From UBA8389 sp964472175 (lineage in GTDB: Bacteria > Bacteroidota > Bacteroidia > Bacteroidales > UBA1402): a stretch of 64,000 nucleotides of DNA. Under the pieces are notes generated by a model. The model was not told the origin of the DNA, did no database searches, and saw only the letters and a list, made by a program, of their open reading frames with translations. This document shows positions 1 through 9,290 of this stretch, in pieces (position 1 is the first letter of the stretch; each line of letters begins with the position of its first letter). The stretch is taken from positions 31,378 through 95,377 of the forward strand of contig CAYYJF010000002.1 in the NCBI GenBank assembly GCA_964472175.1, read 5' to 3'. Both the position numbers and the translations under genes were made by a program.

Positions 1-16
1 TACAAAATGCGTGCAT
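1..16 (-). CDS. Possible 5' end of a divergent gene leaving the window
   Basis: Only five codons are visible, beginning with an ATG at 16-14 on the minus strand and running off the left edge. The reason to propose it is a perfect TATATTTG -7 box on the same strand at 45-38, placed at the usual distance from this ATG. The product cannot be identified. It would be transcribed away from ligA. Confidence 0.3.
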
Positions 17-37
17 GAATTCGCTCACTTATAAGCG

Positions 38-45
38 CAAATATA
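38..45 (-). promoter_or_regulatory. -7 promoter box facing left
   Basis: Reads TATATTTG on the minus strand, matching the Bacteroidota TAnnTTTG consensus. It points out of the window toward the ATG at position 16. Confidence 0.4.
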
Positions 46-133
46 CAATGTTTAAATGGAAATTCGAATGCCTGCATAAAAAGTTCACCTCAGAAAGGTT
101 GGCAGGGAAAGGCGGATTGTAACCTGTTTTTTC

Positions 134-141
134 TATTTTTG
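134..141 (+). promoter_or_regulatory. -7 promoter box of ligA
   Basis: TATTTTTG, a perfect TAnnTTTG match, 21 bases before the ATG at 163. A possible upstream TTG (117-119) sits closer than the usual -33 spacing. The box overlaps the TTG codon at 139, so that codon cannot be the translation start if this promoter is used. Confidence 0.55.
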
Positions 142-162
142 TTCTTCAAACACCCAATTTCC

Positions 163-2235
163 ATGTCAGTCATTCCTATCGAACAAGAAATAGAATTGTT
201 GCGTACTGAGCTACATCAAGCCAATCATGCATATTACGTCCTGTCAGAACCAAAAATGTCCGATAAGGAATTTGATGAGAAGTTAAAAAGGTTGCAGGAT
301 TTAGAGGCGGAATTCCCGGAATTTGCAGACCCCAATTCACCAACCATTAGAGTTGGCAGCGATTTAAACAAGTCCTTTCATCAGGAATCACATCGATATC
401 CCATGTTGTCGTTGGGAAACACCTATAATGAATCCGAAGTTGCAGCCTTTTATGATCGGGTGAAAAAAACGCTCAATGAGCCTTTTCGTTTGGTGTGTGA
501 ATTAAAATATGACGGGGTTTCCATTTCACTCACTTATGTTCAGGGAAAGTTGGTCAAAGCTTTGACCAGGGGAGACGGTGAAATGGGCGACAATGTGACG
601 AACAATGTAAAAACCATTCGAACCATACCTTTGTCTTTGTTGTCGGATAAAATTCCCGATGAATTCGAAATCAGAGGGGAAATATTAATGCCCTGGAAAG
701 TGTTTGAGCAATTGAACAAAGAACGATTTCAGGCAGAAGAATCCCTTTTTGCCAACCCAAGAAACGCTGCTTCAGGAACCTTAAAATTGCAACAATCTTC
801 TACTGTTGCTTCCAGAAAACTCGATGCTTATTTGTACCACATGTTGGGGGATGAATTGCCATCTGGCAGTCATTTTGAGAATTTATCAAGGGCAGCCGAA
901 TGGGGTTTCAAAATATCCGAACATATTGGTGTTTGTGATTCACTGGATGCGGTTTTTGAGTTTCTCAGGAAATGGGATGTGGAAAGGAAAAAACTGCCTG
1001 TGGCAACCGATGGTGTGGTCATCAAAGTGGATTCTATCGCTCAACAAAAAGCACTGGGTTTTACGGCAAAATCTCCCAGGTGGGCCATTGCGTACAAGTT
1101 TAATGCGGAACGCGCATTGACAAAATTAAAATCGGTCGATTTTCAGGTCGGTAGAACAGGTGTTGTGACTCCGGTTGCCAATTTAAATCCGGTACTGTTA
1201 TCCGGTACAACTGTGAAAAGGGCAACGTTGCACAATCAGGATGTGATCAACGCTTTGGATTTGCATCTGAATGATATGGTGTATATTGAAAAAGGTGGAG
1301 AAATTATTCCCAAAATTGTGGAAGTAGACGTCGAAAATCGGAAAAAGGACAGCCTGAAGGTTCAGTTTATTGCCCATTGTCCGGAATGCGGATCGCAATT
1401 GTCACGATTGGAGGGTGAGGCTGGCTATTATTGCCCGAATCAGATGCATTGTCCGCCTCAGATCAAAGCCAGACTGGAACATTTTATTCATAGAAAGGCG
1501 ATGAATATTGAGGGTTTGGGCGCTGAAACCGTACAATTGTTGTACCAATCCGATTTGATCAGAAATCCGTCGGATTTATATCGGTTGAAACCTAATGACC
1601 TGATACAATTGGACAGACTGGGTGAAAAATCGGCAAACAACATCCTTGAAAGTTTGGAAAAATCCAAAAATGTCCCATTTGAACGGGTGCTTTTTGCGCT
1701 TGGAATTCGATTTGTTGGAGCAACTGTGGCGAAAAAAATAGCCCAGTCTTTTCAAGGCATTGATCAATTGATGCAAGCACAAAAGGCCGATTTGCTTTTG
1801 GTCGATGAAGTGGGTGAAAAAATAGCCCAAAGTGTGATTGACTTTTTTTCAAGGCCAGAAGTGCAGCTTGAAATAGAAAATTTAAAACTGGCTGGATTGA
1901 ATATGAATCAATCGGTTGACGTAAATCAAGTTGTTGAAGGTGCATTGAAAGACATGCGTTTTGTTATTAGTGGCACATTTAAATACCACGACAGGCCTTT
2001 TTATGAGTCGTTTATAGAAGAAAATGGAGGGATTCTCATTTCTTCCATTTCAAATAAAACAAATTATGTTTTGTGCGGAGAAAAAATGGGACCTTCCAAG
2101 CAAAAAAAAGCCACAGATCTGGGGGTTCAAATGTTGACGGAAGAAGCCTTTTTATCTATGATGAAAATGCCTGTAGGGGAGTCTGTTATTCAATCGGGCA
2201 ATCAAGCCAAACAATCAGAAATTCAATTTGTATGA
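163..2235 (+). CDS. ligA: NAD-dependent DNA ligase LigA
   Basis: Seals nicks in duplex DNA using NAD+ during replication and repair. The protein is 690 residues, normal for the family. The adenylation lysine lies in a KYDG motif (Lys115). An OB-fold region follows, then a four-cysteine zinc finger (CPECG...CPNQMHC), helix-hairpin-helix repeats, and a C-terminal BRCT domain beginning near residue 600. I start it at ATG 163, not at the in-frame TTG 139, because the TTG lies in the -7 box and the first eight residues it adds are not typical of LigA. The stop overlaps the next gene by four bases, so the two are probably translated together. Confidence 0.97.
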   Translation: MSVIPIEQEIELLRTELHQANHAYYVLSEPKMSDKEFDEKLKRLQDLEAEFPEFADPNSPTIRVGSDLNKSFHQESHRYPMLSLGNTYNESEVAAFYDRVKKTLNEPFRLVCELKYDGVSISLTYVQGKLVKALTRGDGEMGDNVTNNVKTIRTIPLSLLSDKIPDEFEIRGEILMPWKVFEQLNKERFQAEESLFANPRNAASGTLKLQQSSTVASRKLDAYLYHMLGDELPSGSHFENLSRAAEWGFKISEHIGVCDSLDAVFEFLRKWDVERKKLPVATDGVVIKVDSIAQQKALGFTAKSPRWAIAYKFNAERALTKLKSVDFQVGRTGVVTPVANLNPVLLSGTTVKRATLHNQDVINALDLHLNDMVYIEKGGEIIPKIVEVDVENRKKDSLKVQFIAHCPECGSQLSRLEGEAGYYCPNQMHCPPQIKARLEHFIHRKAMNIEGLGAETVQLLYQSDLIRNPSDLYRLKPNDLIQLDRLGEKSANNILESLEKSKNVPFERVLFALGIRFVGATVAKKIAQSFQGIDQLMQAQKADLLLVDEVGEKIAQSVIDFFSRPEVQLEIENLKLAGLNMNQSVDVNQVVEGALKDMRFVISGTFKYHDRPFYESFIEENGGILISSISNKTNYVLCGEKMGPSKQKKATDLGVQMLTEEAFLSMMKMPVGESVIQSGNQAKQSEIQFV

Positions 2236-2750
2236 TGAAGCTGTTTTTATTAAAGAAAAAATTGACCAAAGACCTGAAGTCTTTTAAAAGGTCAAAGCGA
2301 TTTGAATGTTATGCCGATTTGAATAGCTTTGTGTTGATGTGCGCGTATGAAAATTTGGAAGAGGTGCTTCAATATCGCGCATTGTTGAGCGCAGACCAAA
2401 AACAGGTTCAAATTATTTGTTTTTATTCAGGCAAAGAGAAAGAAAAGCCTGCTTTCTCAGAGGGTGTGCATCTGTGGACCATCAAACAACTTGATATTTT
2501 CGGCTCTATACCCCGGCAAATCATAGAAAAATTCACAACATTCAAAGCCGATGTATTTATGAATTTGTCAATGAAACAAAATTTGATATTCGAACACTTC
2601 TTAATGCAAGTCAAACCAAACTATTGGGTTGGATTCAGAAATGGCAATGTCGATTTGGGTGATTTGATGTTGGAATCAAACGATGCAACTTCATTTAAGA
2701 ATTTGGTAGAACAAATGCATTTTTACCTAAAGACAATTCGCACAAAGTAG
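2232..2750 (+). CDS. DUF6913-type small protein downstream of ligA
   Basis: A 172-residue protein of unknown function, beginning with a basic stretch (KLFLLKKKLTKDLKSFKRSK) and continuing as a mixed alpha/beta domain. I recognise it from memory as the small Bacteroidota family placed after ligA (DUF6913); no catalytic motif is visible. There is no signal peptide or membrane segment, so it is likely cytoplasmic. The ATG at 2232 overlaps the ligA stop in an ATGA arrangement, which argues strongly for this start and for co-translation with ligA. A role near DNA replication or repair is inferred from the gene order only. Confidence 0.75.
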   Translation: MMKLFLLKKKLTKDLKSFKRSKRFECYADLNSFVLMCAYENLEEVLQYRALLSADQKQVQIICFYSGKEKEKPAFSEGVHLWTIKQLDIFGSIPRQIIEKFTTFKADVFMNLSMKQNLIFEHFLMQVKPNYWVGFRNGNVDLGDLMLESNDATSFKNLVEQMHFYLKTIRTK

Positions 2751-2760
2751 GTTTTTTTCG

Positions 2761-2768
2761 TATTTTTG
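2761..2768 (+). promoter_or_regulatory. -7 promoter box of dapA-pheT-yebC
   Basis: TATTTTTG, perfect TAnnTTTG, 76 bases before the dapA ATG. It separates the ligA unit from the dapA unit. Confidence 0.5.
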
Positions 2769-2844
2769 CATTCTCTGTAGCGGTAAATGAATAATTATAA
2801 GTTACAGATATTTCTATGCAAATCAGCCAAATAGCAGTAAGAAT

Positions 2845-3738
2845 ATGATTAACAGTAAGTTGACTGGTCTGGGGATTGCCCTGATAACCCCATTCAATAA
2901 GGATGAAAGCATCGATTTCGCCGCTTTGGGTAGATTGGTGGATTTCCAAATGCAGAACGGAATCGATTATTTAGTTGTTTTAGGTACAACTGCTGAATCC
3001 GCTACTTTAACAGAGCAGGAGAAAAATCAGATCAAAGATTTTGTCGTCGATCGGGTGAAGGGACGGATTCCAGTCGTATTGGGTGTTGGCGGAAATTGTA
3101 CCAAAGCCGTCACAGAAGAATTACAAACCAAAGACTTGAAGGGGATTGATGCAATTCTCTCAGTCGTTCCATATTATAATAAACCCTCACAAGAAGGTGT
3201 TTATTGTCACTATAAGGCCATTGCAGAAAGTACGGATTTGCCCATCATCCTCTACAATCACCCTGGTAGAACCGGTGTGAACATGACAGCCGAAACAACA
3301 TTGCGTTTGGCTTTCGACTTTCCTAATATTGTGGCCATCAAAGAGGCATCAGGCAATATTTCACAAATGGATGAAATCATCAAAAACAAACCAAAAGATT
3401 TTATGGTGATTTCAGGTGATGACGGAATTACTTTTCCTCTGATCACCCTGGGAGCTGTCGGTGTCATTTCTGTCATAGGAAATGCTTTCCCCAAAGAATT
3501 CGGCCGGATGGTTCGATTGGCATTGCAAGGGGATTTTACCAACGCGTTGGACATTCATCACCGTTTCACAGAATTATTCAATCTGCTCTTTGTTGATGGA
3601 AATCCCGCCGGCGTAAAGTGTATGCTCAATGCCATGGGTTATATCGAAAACAAATTAAGATTGCCTTTGGTTCCAACCCGTATCACGACGTATGAAAGCA
3701 TCAAAAAAGTGTTGGATGATTTAAATGTGAAGTATTAA
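2845..3738 (+). CDS. dapA: 4-hydroxy-tetrahydrodipicolinate synthase
   Basis: Condenses pyruvate with aspartate semialdehyde, the first committed step of the lysine and diaminopimelate pathway. The protein is 297 residues, as expected for this TIM-barrel enzyme. Visible signatures are GTTAESATL near residue 48, the catalytic tyrosine in YNHPGRTG (Tyr137) and the Schiff-base lysine in AIKEASG (Lys166). It is the first gene of a close-set group with pheT (12-base gap) and yebC, although these have unrelated functions. Confidence 0.97.
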   Translation: MINSKLTGLGIALITPFNKDESIDFAALGRLVDFQMQNGIDYLVVLGTTAESATLTEQEKNQIKDFVVDRVKGRIPVVLGVGGNCTKAVTEELQTKDLKGIDAILSVVPYYNKPSQEGVYCHYKAIAESTDLPIILYNHPGRTGVNMTAETTLRLAFDFPNIVAIKEASGNISQMDEIIKNKPKDFMVISGDDGITFPLITLGAVGVISVIGNAFPKEFGRMVRLALQGDFTNALDIHHRFTELFNLLFVDGNPAGVKCMLNAMGYIENKLRLPLVPTRITTYESIKKVLDDLNVKY

Positions 3739-3750
3739 ACAGTCAATCAA

Positions 3751-6210
3751 ATGAACATTTCTTATAATTGGTTAAAGGAATTTGTGTCTTTTAACCTTTC
3801 ACCCGATGAAACCGCAAAAGTTCTTACATCTATTGGTTTAGAAAACGGTCCGATTGAGAAATCGGAATCCATTAAAGGTGGTTTGGAAGGTTTGGTTATA
3901 GGCAAGGTTTTAACCTGCACCGATCATCCCGATTCTGATCATTTGCATTGTACGACCGTAGATGTTGGTGAAGCAGAACCCTTGAAAATTGTCTGTGGCG
4001 CTCCCAATGTTCAAGCCGGTCAAACCGTCGTGGTTGCGACTGTGGGTGCCAAATTGTATTCAGGAGATGAAGCATTCACGATAAAAAAATCGAAAATTCG
4101 GGGTCAGGAATCCTTTGGAATGATTTGTGCCGAAGATGAAATTGGCGTTGGAACCAGCCATGATGGCATCATCGTACTAAGCGACGAGGTGCCTGTTGGC
4201 ACGAAAGCCAAAGACTATTACAAAATCGAAAACGATTATATTCTCGAGGTAGATATTACTCCAAACAGAATTGATGCTGCCTCACATTTTGGTGTGGCAC
4301 GAGATTTGGCTGCATATCTTAAAACCATTGATAAGAGTGTGGTTTTAAAGAAGCCTGATGTCGATTCGTTCCAGGTCGATAACACATCCAAAATCATCGA
4401 GGTTCAAGTTGAAGACAGTGAAGCCTGCCCTAGATACACAGGTGTAACGCTGACCAATGTTCATGTCACCGAATCACCGAAGTGGTTACAGGAACGTTTG
4501 ATTAAAATCGGGTTGAGACCCATCAACAATGTGGTGGATGTAACCAATTACCTGCTACACGAAACAGGACAACCTTTGCACGCTTTTGATTGTTCTAAGA
4601 TTGTTGGAAACAAAATCATTGTCAAAAAAGGTTTTGAAAATCAGGTATTTGTAACGCTTGACGGCGTTGAGCGTAAACTATCCGATCAAGACCTGATGAT
4701 TTGCAATGCAGCAGAACCCATGTGTATTGCAGGCGTTTTTGGCGGGCTGGATTCAGGCGTTCAGGAGCACACCACGGATGTGTTTATTGAAAGTGCCTAT
4801 TTTAATCCGGTTAGCGTCAGAAAGACAGCCAGATACCATGGCTTGAATACAGACTCATCGTTCCGATTTGAACGCGGAGTGGATCCGAATAACATCATTT
4901 ATGTGCTGAAAAGAGCAGCAATGATGATCAAGGAATTCGGCGGTGGCGAAATTTCCAGTCCCATTGTAGATGTCTATCCCAACCCAATTCAGGATTTTAA
5001 AGTTCAATTGAGTATTCAAAAAGTACATAACCTGATTGGAAAAGAAATCGAAGTAGATACAATTAAGTCCATTCTGAACGCATTGGAAATTTCAATTTCC
5101 AAGGAACAAGACGGTGTTTTGGATTTGATTGTTCCAGCATATCGTGTTGATGTACAAAGAGATGTGGATGTTATTGAGGACATCCTTCGCATTTATGGTT
5201 ACAATCAGGTTGAGGTGAACACTTCCTTGAAATCGACCATTTCAATTTCAAACAAACCCAACAGTTACAAATTGCAAAATTTGATTTCTGAACAGTTGAC
5301 TGCCAATGGATACAATGAAATCATGAACAATTCATTGACAGCATCGGCGCTCTATCAGGATTCAACAACGTTTCCTGTTGAAAACGTTGTCATGTTGATG
5401 AACCCGCTCAGCTCAGATTTAAATGGCATGCGTCAAACCTTGCTATTTGGAGGACTTGAAAGCATCGCGTACAACAAAAACAGAAAAAGAGCCAATTTGA
5501 AATTGTATGAATTTGGCAATTGCTATCAATATCATCAGGAAAAGAAATCTTCGGAAGATCGACTGGCCTGTTATACAGAATCCTATCATTTGGGTATTTG
5601 GATGACCGGTGACAGATATGCTCAAAACTGGATGACTCCGGTAGAAAAATCCAGTGTTTATGAATTGAAAGCCATCGTGCAGAATGTTTTTAAACGTTTG
5701 GGCTTGGAAGATCGAATGATTGATGCCATTGAAGGCTCGGATGATTTGTTTAGTCATAAAATGCAATATCAAACCAAAAACGGTAAAGTTCTGGCTCAAT
5801 TGGGTGCTGTGAAATCTTCTATTTTGAACAAATTTGACATTGATACCCCGGTTTTCTTTGCCGATATTGAATGGAACAATGTGCTGGAAATGCACAAAGG
5901 ACAAAAAGTTCGTTTTACGGAGATGTCTAAATTCCCTGAAGTCCGTCGTGATTTGGCTTTGTTGTTAGACAAACAAATTCGATTTGAAGATATACGGAAA
6001 GTAGCCAAATCAACAGAGAAAAAGCTGTTAAAAGACATCACCTTGTTTGATGTATATGAGGGAAAGAATTTACCAATGGGTAAGAAGTCGTATGCTGTCA
6101 GCTTTATTTTACAGGATGAAAATCAAACATTAAATGATAAAACGATTGATTCAGTCATGAACAAATTGATTGAACAATTGAAAAGACAATTAAACGCAGA
6201 ATTGCGTTAA
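3751..6210 (+). CDS. pheT: Phenylalanyl-tRNA synthetase beta subunit
   Basis: The beta chain of the (alpha-beta)2 enzyme that charges tRNA-Phe; it holds the editing site and contacts the tRNA. The 819-residue length fits the bacterial family. An EMAP-like tRNA-binding domain lies near residues 40-155 (VIGKVLTC...HPDSDHL), the B3/B4 editing domain in the middle, the B5 domain carries VIEDILRIYGYN, and a C-terminal ferredoxin-like anticodon-binding domain covers about the last 90 residues. The catalytic alpha subunit, pheS, is not in this window, so the two subunits are encoded apart. It is probably co-transcribed with dapA and yebC. Confidence 0.96.
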   Translation: MNISYNWLKEFVSFNLSPDETAKVLTSIGLENGPIEKSESIKGGLEGLVIGKVLTCTDHPDSDHLHCTTVDVGEAEPLKIVCGAPNVQAGQTVVVATVGAKLYSGDEAFTIKKSKIRGQESFGMICAEDEIGVGTSHDGIIVLSDEVPVGTKAKDYYKIENDYILEVDITPNRIDAASHFGVARDLAAYLKTIDKSVVLKKPDVDSFQVDNTSKIIEVQVEDSEACPRYTGVTLTNVHVTESPKWLQERLIKIGLRPINNVVDVTNYLLHETGQPLHAFDCSKIVGNKIIVKKGFENQVFVTLDGVERKLSDQDLMICNAAEPMCIAGVFGGLDSGVQEHTTDVFIESAYFNPVSVRKTARYHGLNTDSSFRFERGVDPNNIIYVLKRAAMMIKEFGGGEISSPIVDVYPNPIQDFKVQLSIQKVHNLIGKEIEVDTIKSILNALEISISKEQDGVLDLIVPAYRVDVQRDVDVIEDILRIYGYNQVEVNTSLKSTISISNKPNSYKLQNLISEQLTANGYNEIMNNSLTASALYQDSTTFPVENVVMLMNPLSSDLNGMRQTLLFGGLESIAYNKNRKRANLKLYEFGNCYQYHQEKKSSEDRLACYTESYHLGIWMTGDRYAQNWMTPVEKSSVYELKAIVQNVFKRLGLEDRMIDAIEGSDDLFSHKMQYQTKNGKVLAQLGAVKSSILNKFDIDTPVFFADIEWNNVLEMHKGQKVRFTEMSKFPEVRRDLALLLDKQIRFEDIRKVAKSTEKKLLKDITLFDVYEGKNLPMGKKSYAVSFILQDENQTLNDKTIDSVMNKLIEQLKRQLNAELR

Positions 6211-6228
6211 ATGGAAGGATTATAAATT

Positions 6229-6957
6229 ATGGGAAGAGCGTTTGAATATCGTAAGGCTAGAAAAATGAAACGTTGGGGGAATATGGCCCGTACGTTTACA
6301 AAAATTGGTAAAGAAATATCTATTTGTGTCAAGGCCTCAGGCCCTGATCCTGATGCAAATCCCCGATTGAGGGTGCTGATGCAGAATGCAAAAACTGCCA
6401 ATATGCCGAAAGACAACGTTGAAAGAGCCATCAAAAAAGCCATTTCAAAAGACTTTGCGGATTATAAAGACATGGTTTATGAAGGATATGGTCCTTTTGG
6501 TATTGCTGTTTTGGTAGAAACCCAAACCGACAATCCAACACGTACCGTTGCCAATGTGCGAAGTGCTTTCAATAGGTACGGCGGTTCGTTGGGCACATCA
6601 GGCAGTTTGTCGTTTATTTTTGATAGAAAATCCGTTTTCAAAATTGTACCAAAAGAGGGCATCGATATCGAAGGATTGGAATTGGAAATGATCGATTATG
6701 GTGCCGAGGAGATGGAAATGGATGAAAACGAAATAGTCATCTATGGCCAACCCGAAGATTTTGCCAGAATTCAGAATTATCTGGAAGAAAATCAATACGA
6801 AATCGTTTCAGCAGAATTTGAACGTTTTCCGAATGATACAAAGGAATTGAATGAAGAACAAAGGGCTACATTGGACAAGTTGATCGAAAAGTTGGAAGAC
6901 GATGAAGACGTGTCTAATGTTTACCACAATATGGCACCCGAAGAGGATGAAGCGTAA
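6229..6957 (+). CDS. yebC: YebC/PmpR (TACO1) family protein
   Basis: A 242-residue cytoplasmic protein of the YebC family. Members have been described as transcription regulators and, more recently, as ribosome-associated factors that help translate difficult stretches such as polyproline; which role applies here is unknown. The N-terminal signature is clear (GRAFEYRKARKMKRWGNMAR followed by a conserved lysine-rich helix) and the C-terminus is acidic. It follows pheT by 18 bases, apparently the last gene of the dapA unit, and is closed by a strong hairpin at 6965-6992. Confidence 0.92.
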   Translation: MGRAFEYRKARKMKRWGNMARTFTKIGKEISICVKASGPDPDANPRLRVLMQNAKTANMPKDNVERAIKKAISKDFADYKDMVYEGYGPFGIAVLVETQTDNPTRTVANVRSAFNRYGGSLGTSGSLSFIFDRKSVFKIVPKEGIDIEGLELEMIDYGAEEMEMDENEIVIYGQPEDFARIQNYLEENQYEIVSAEFERFPNDTKELNEEQRATLDKLIEKLEDDEDVSNVYHNMAPEEDEA

Positions 6958-6964
6958 TTTATTG

Positions 6965-6992
6965 GTGTAAGGGATTTTAGGATCCCTTACAC
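6965..6992. terminator. Hairpin between convergent yebC and folC
   Basis: An 11-bp perfect inverted repeat (GTGTAAGGGAT / ATCCCTTACAC) with a 6-base loop. The folC stop codon (6987-6989) is inside the right arm. There is no clear T-run on either side, so termination efficiency is uncertain. Confidence 0.55.
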
Positions 6993-8279
6993 ATTCAATG
7001 CTTCTGCAACCACAAAAGTGCTTCCACCGATGAAAATCAAATCTTCGGGAGCACTATTTTTTTTGGCTGCTTCTATAGCCTCACTTACAGTGCTATATGA
7101 AAGCCCAATCAAATCATATTTTTTTCCGGATTGTCGCAGCTCCATTTCAGGCATGGCTCTTGGAATGCTTGCTTTGGTGAAGTAATATCTCGCGTCTTTG
7201 GGTAGTAATTTGAGCACACCCTGAATGTCTTTGTCACCAACCATACCGATCACAAAATGAAGTTGTTTGTGTGGCAGCTGTCGTATTTGTTCAACAACAT
7301 ACCGAATCCCGGCAACATTGTGCCCCGTATCGCAAATAATATCCGGATGTTGGCCAATTTTTTCCCATCGACCTCGTAATCCGGTGTTAATCAATACATT
7401 TTTGAACCCACTGTAAACACTTCCATCGACAATATCCCATTTTAAATTGCGCAAAACATCGATCGTAGTCAATACCGTAGCTGCATTCTCTTGTTGATAG
7501 GAACCGCTCAATGCACACATGATATCATTGTACATGTGCATTCCTTTTTCACAAACGATATAGGTTTCATTCTTTGCATTCACACTCATGGAGGTTGTGT
7601 AACAGTCTTTTGCAAAAACCAAACTGCAGCCGACCGCCTTTGACCGGTCCGTGAATACTTTTTCTACTTCTTTTTCGTCCGCTTTTCCAATAACGGTTGG
7701 TACCCCTTTTTTCATGATGCCCGCTTTTTCGAAGGCAATGGCTTCTAGCGTATGCCCCAATAGGTCCACGTGGTCAAAGCTGATGTTCGTGATGACTGAA
7801 GCGATGGGTGAGATGATATTGGTGCTGTCCAACCTGCCACCCAAGCCGACCTCAATGATTGCAATATCCACTGCTTCTTGTTTGAACCAATCGAAGGCCA
7901 TTTCTGACGTTAATTCGAAAAATGAAGGCTGAATGTTTGAATCGAACTCTATAAATCGTTTTACGAATTCAACGACTTTGGCTTCAGGAATCATTTGACC
8001 GTTGATCCGAATCCGCTCTCTGAAATCTTTCAAGTGTGGGGAGGTGTACAAACCAACTTTAAAACCGGATTCTTGTAGAATGGATGCCAGTAGATTGGAG
8101 ACAGACCCCTTGCCATTTGTGCCGCCAACATGTATGGTTGGGTAGGAGTGGTGTGGACTTTCGAGCAAAGAATCGAGTTGGATGGCATTGTCTAAGCCAG
8201 GTTTGTATGCCGATGCTCCTGAATGTTGAAATACCGGAGTTTGGTTGTATAAGTAGTAGATGGTTTCTTCGTAATTCAT
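6987..8279 (-). CDS. folC: Folylpolyglutamate synthase / dihydrofolate synthase
   Basis: Adds glutamate to dihydropteroate and/or to folates, an ATP-dependent step in the cytoplasm. The 430-residue protein has the Mur-ligase-type P-loop (GGTNGKGSV, residues 52-60), the GLGGRLDSTN motif and a C-terminal Rossmann-like domain (CDTGHN). I place the start at ATG 8279: the possible upstream TTG at 8300 overlaps the -7 box TATCTTTG at 8305-8298. A second pterin-pathway candidate, an HPPK-like protein, lies far away at 60752-61189. The gene is divergent from the EamA transporter. Confidence 0.93.
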   Translation of the reverse strand: MNYEETIYYLYNQTPVFQHSGASAYKPGLDNAIQLDSLLESPHHSYPTIHVGGTNGKGSVSNLLASILQESGFKVGLYTSPHLKDFRERIRINGQMIPEAKVVEFVKRFIEFDSNIQPSFFELTSEMAFDWFKQEAVDIAIIEVGLGGRLDSTNIISPIASVITNISFDHVDLLGHTLEAIAFEKAGIMKKGVPTVIGKADEKEVEKVFTDRSKAVGCSLVFAKDCYTTSMSVNAKNETYIVCEKGMHMYNDIMCALSGSYQQENAATVLTTIDVLRNLKWDIVDGSVYSGFKNVLINTGLRGRWEKIGQHPDIICDTGHNVAGIRYVVEQIRQLPHKQLHFVIGMVGDKDIQGVLKLLPKDARYYFTKASIPRAMPEMELRQSGKKYDLIGLSYSTVSEAIEAAKKNSAPEDLIFIGGSTFVVAEALNV

Positions 8280-8297
8280 CGTACAGTCTGTTTGTCG

Positions 8298-8305
8298 CAA
8301 AGATA
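8298..8305 (-). promoter_or_regulatory. -7 promoter box of folC
   Basis: TATCTTTG on the minus strand, perfect TAnnTTTG, 18 bases before the folC ATG. Confidence 0.55.
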
Positions 8306-8325
8306 CACCAATGAATTTAAATAGT

Positions 8326-8333
8326 TACCTTTG
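8326..8333 (+). promoter_or_regulatory. -7 promoter box of the EamA transporter
   Basis: TACCTTTG, perfect TAnnTTTG, 29 bases before ATG 8363. It is back to back with the folC promoter. Confidence 0.55.
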
Positions 8334-8362
8334 TTTATCCATTGAATTGAAACTGATTGTTT

Positions 8363-9238
8363 ATGGGGGAATTTGTCGCGCTACTTGTATCATTCTGTTG
8401 GGCTGCAAGTTCTTACGCTTTCGAAAAAGCCAGCAAAAAAATAGGTTCTGTTCAAGTGAATTTCTTAAGAATGATATTCGCTTTTGTCATGCTTGGAATT
8501 TACGGTTTGATTGTCAGGGGGTCTTTCTTTCCTGATGGCGCTGGAAAAGAGCAATGGCTCTGGCTGTCTATCTCTGGATTTATTGGATTTTTCATTGGCG
8601 ATTTGTTTCTTTTTCAGGCACTTACGGTGATCGGTGCTCGATTGACCATGCTTGTGATGACAACATCTCCGGCACTTACAGCCCTGATCGGCTTTTTTCT
8701 GTTAAATGAGCGCTTGCAGTTTATACAAATTGCAGGAATCCTGTTGATTGTCATAGGAATTATGTTCGCTTTTTCCGGGAAGAAACAATCCGGAAATTCG
8801 GGGCATGTCAACCTGAAAGGATTTCTTTTAGCCTTTGGTGGTGCCTTTGGACAAGCGCTAGGCTTGATTTTTAGTAAAAAAGGCATCGGAGACTATGATC
8901 CCTTTGCTGCAACTCAAATTCGGATTATTGCAGGATTTGCCTTCTTTTTACTGTTGATGACGTGGTTGAAATCCTGGAAATCTATAGCAAAATCCATTCG
9001 TGATGTCACCTCCATGATTCATGTGTCGGTTGGCTCATTTTTTGGGCCCATGTTGGGCGTTGGTCTTTCCATGGCCGCTATTTCTATGACTGATACAGGC
9101 ATTGCGTCAGCATTGATGTCTTTAACACCCATTGTTTTGGTCGGTTATTCCATCGCTACGCGCAAGCGGGTTACCTGGATGGAAACTTCTGGAGCCGTTG
9201 TTTCTGTGGTTGGGGTGCTCATTTTATTTTTAGGTTAG
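8363..9238 (+). CDS. EamA/DMT-family transporter
   Basis: An inner-membrane protein of 291 residues with about ten hydrophobic segments and two EamA repeats (roughly residues 2-140 and 155-290), the architecture of the drug/metabolite transporter superfamily. Substrates in this family include amino acids, nucleosides and other metabolites; nothing in the sequence or neighbours gives the substrate. An ATG at 8363 fits the upstream -7 box better than the TTG two codons earlier. It stands alone, divergent from folC. Confidence 0.88.
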   Translation: MGEFVALLVSFCWAASSYAFEKASKKIGSVQVNFLRMIFAFVMLGIYGLIVRGSFFPDGAGKEQWLWLSISGFIGFFIGDLFLFQALTVIGARLTMLVMTTSPALTALIGFFLLNERLQFIQIAGILLIVIGIMFAFSGKKQSGNSGHVNLKGFLLAFGGAFGQALGLIFSKKGIGDYDPFAATQIRIIAGFAFFLLLMTWLKSWKSIAKSIRDVTSMIHVSVGSFFGPMLGVGLSMAAISMTDTGIASALMSLTPIVLVGYSIATRKRVTWMETSGAVVSVVGVLILFLG

Positions 9239-9261
9239 AAGGTTTTGGGGCAGTCTTTTTT

Positions 9262-9269
9262 TATATTTG
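9262..9269 (+). promoter_or_regulatory. -7 promoter box of the SPOR lipoprotein
   Basis: TATATTTG, perfect TAnnTTTG, 21 bases before ATG 9291. Confidence 0.55.
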
Positions 9270-9290
9270 CATGACAAAATACCAACACCT

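Noticed and set aside
139..162. TTG start extending LigA by eight residues
   Set aside because: The TTG lies inside the -7 box TATTTTTG and the added residues do not belong to the family.
2073..2231. A 53-codon upstream extension of the DUF6913 gene
   Set aside because: It overlaps the LigA BRCT domain in another frame; the ATGA overlap start is much more likely.
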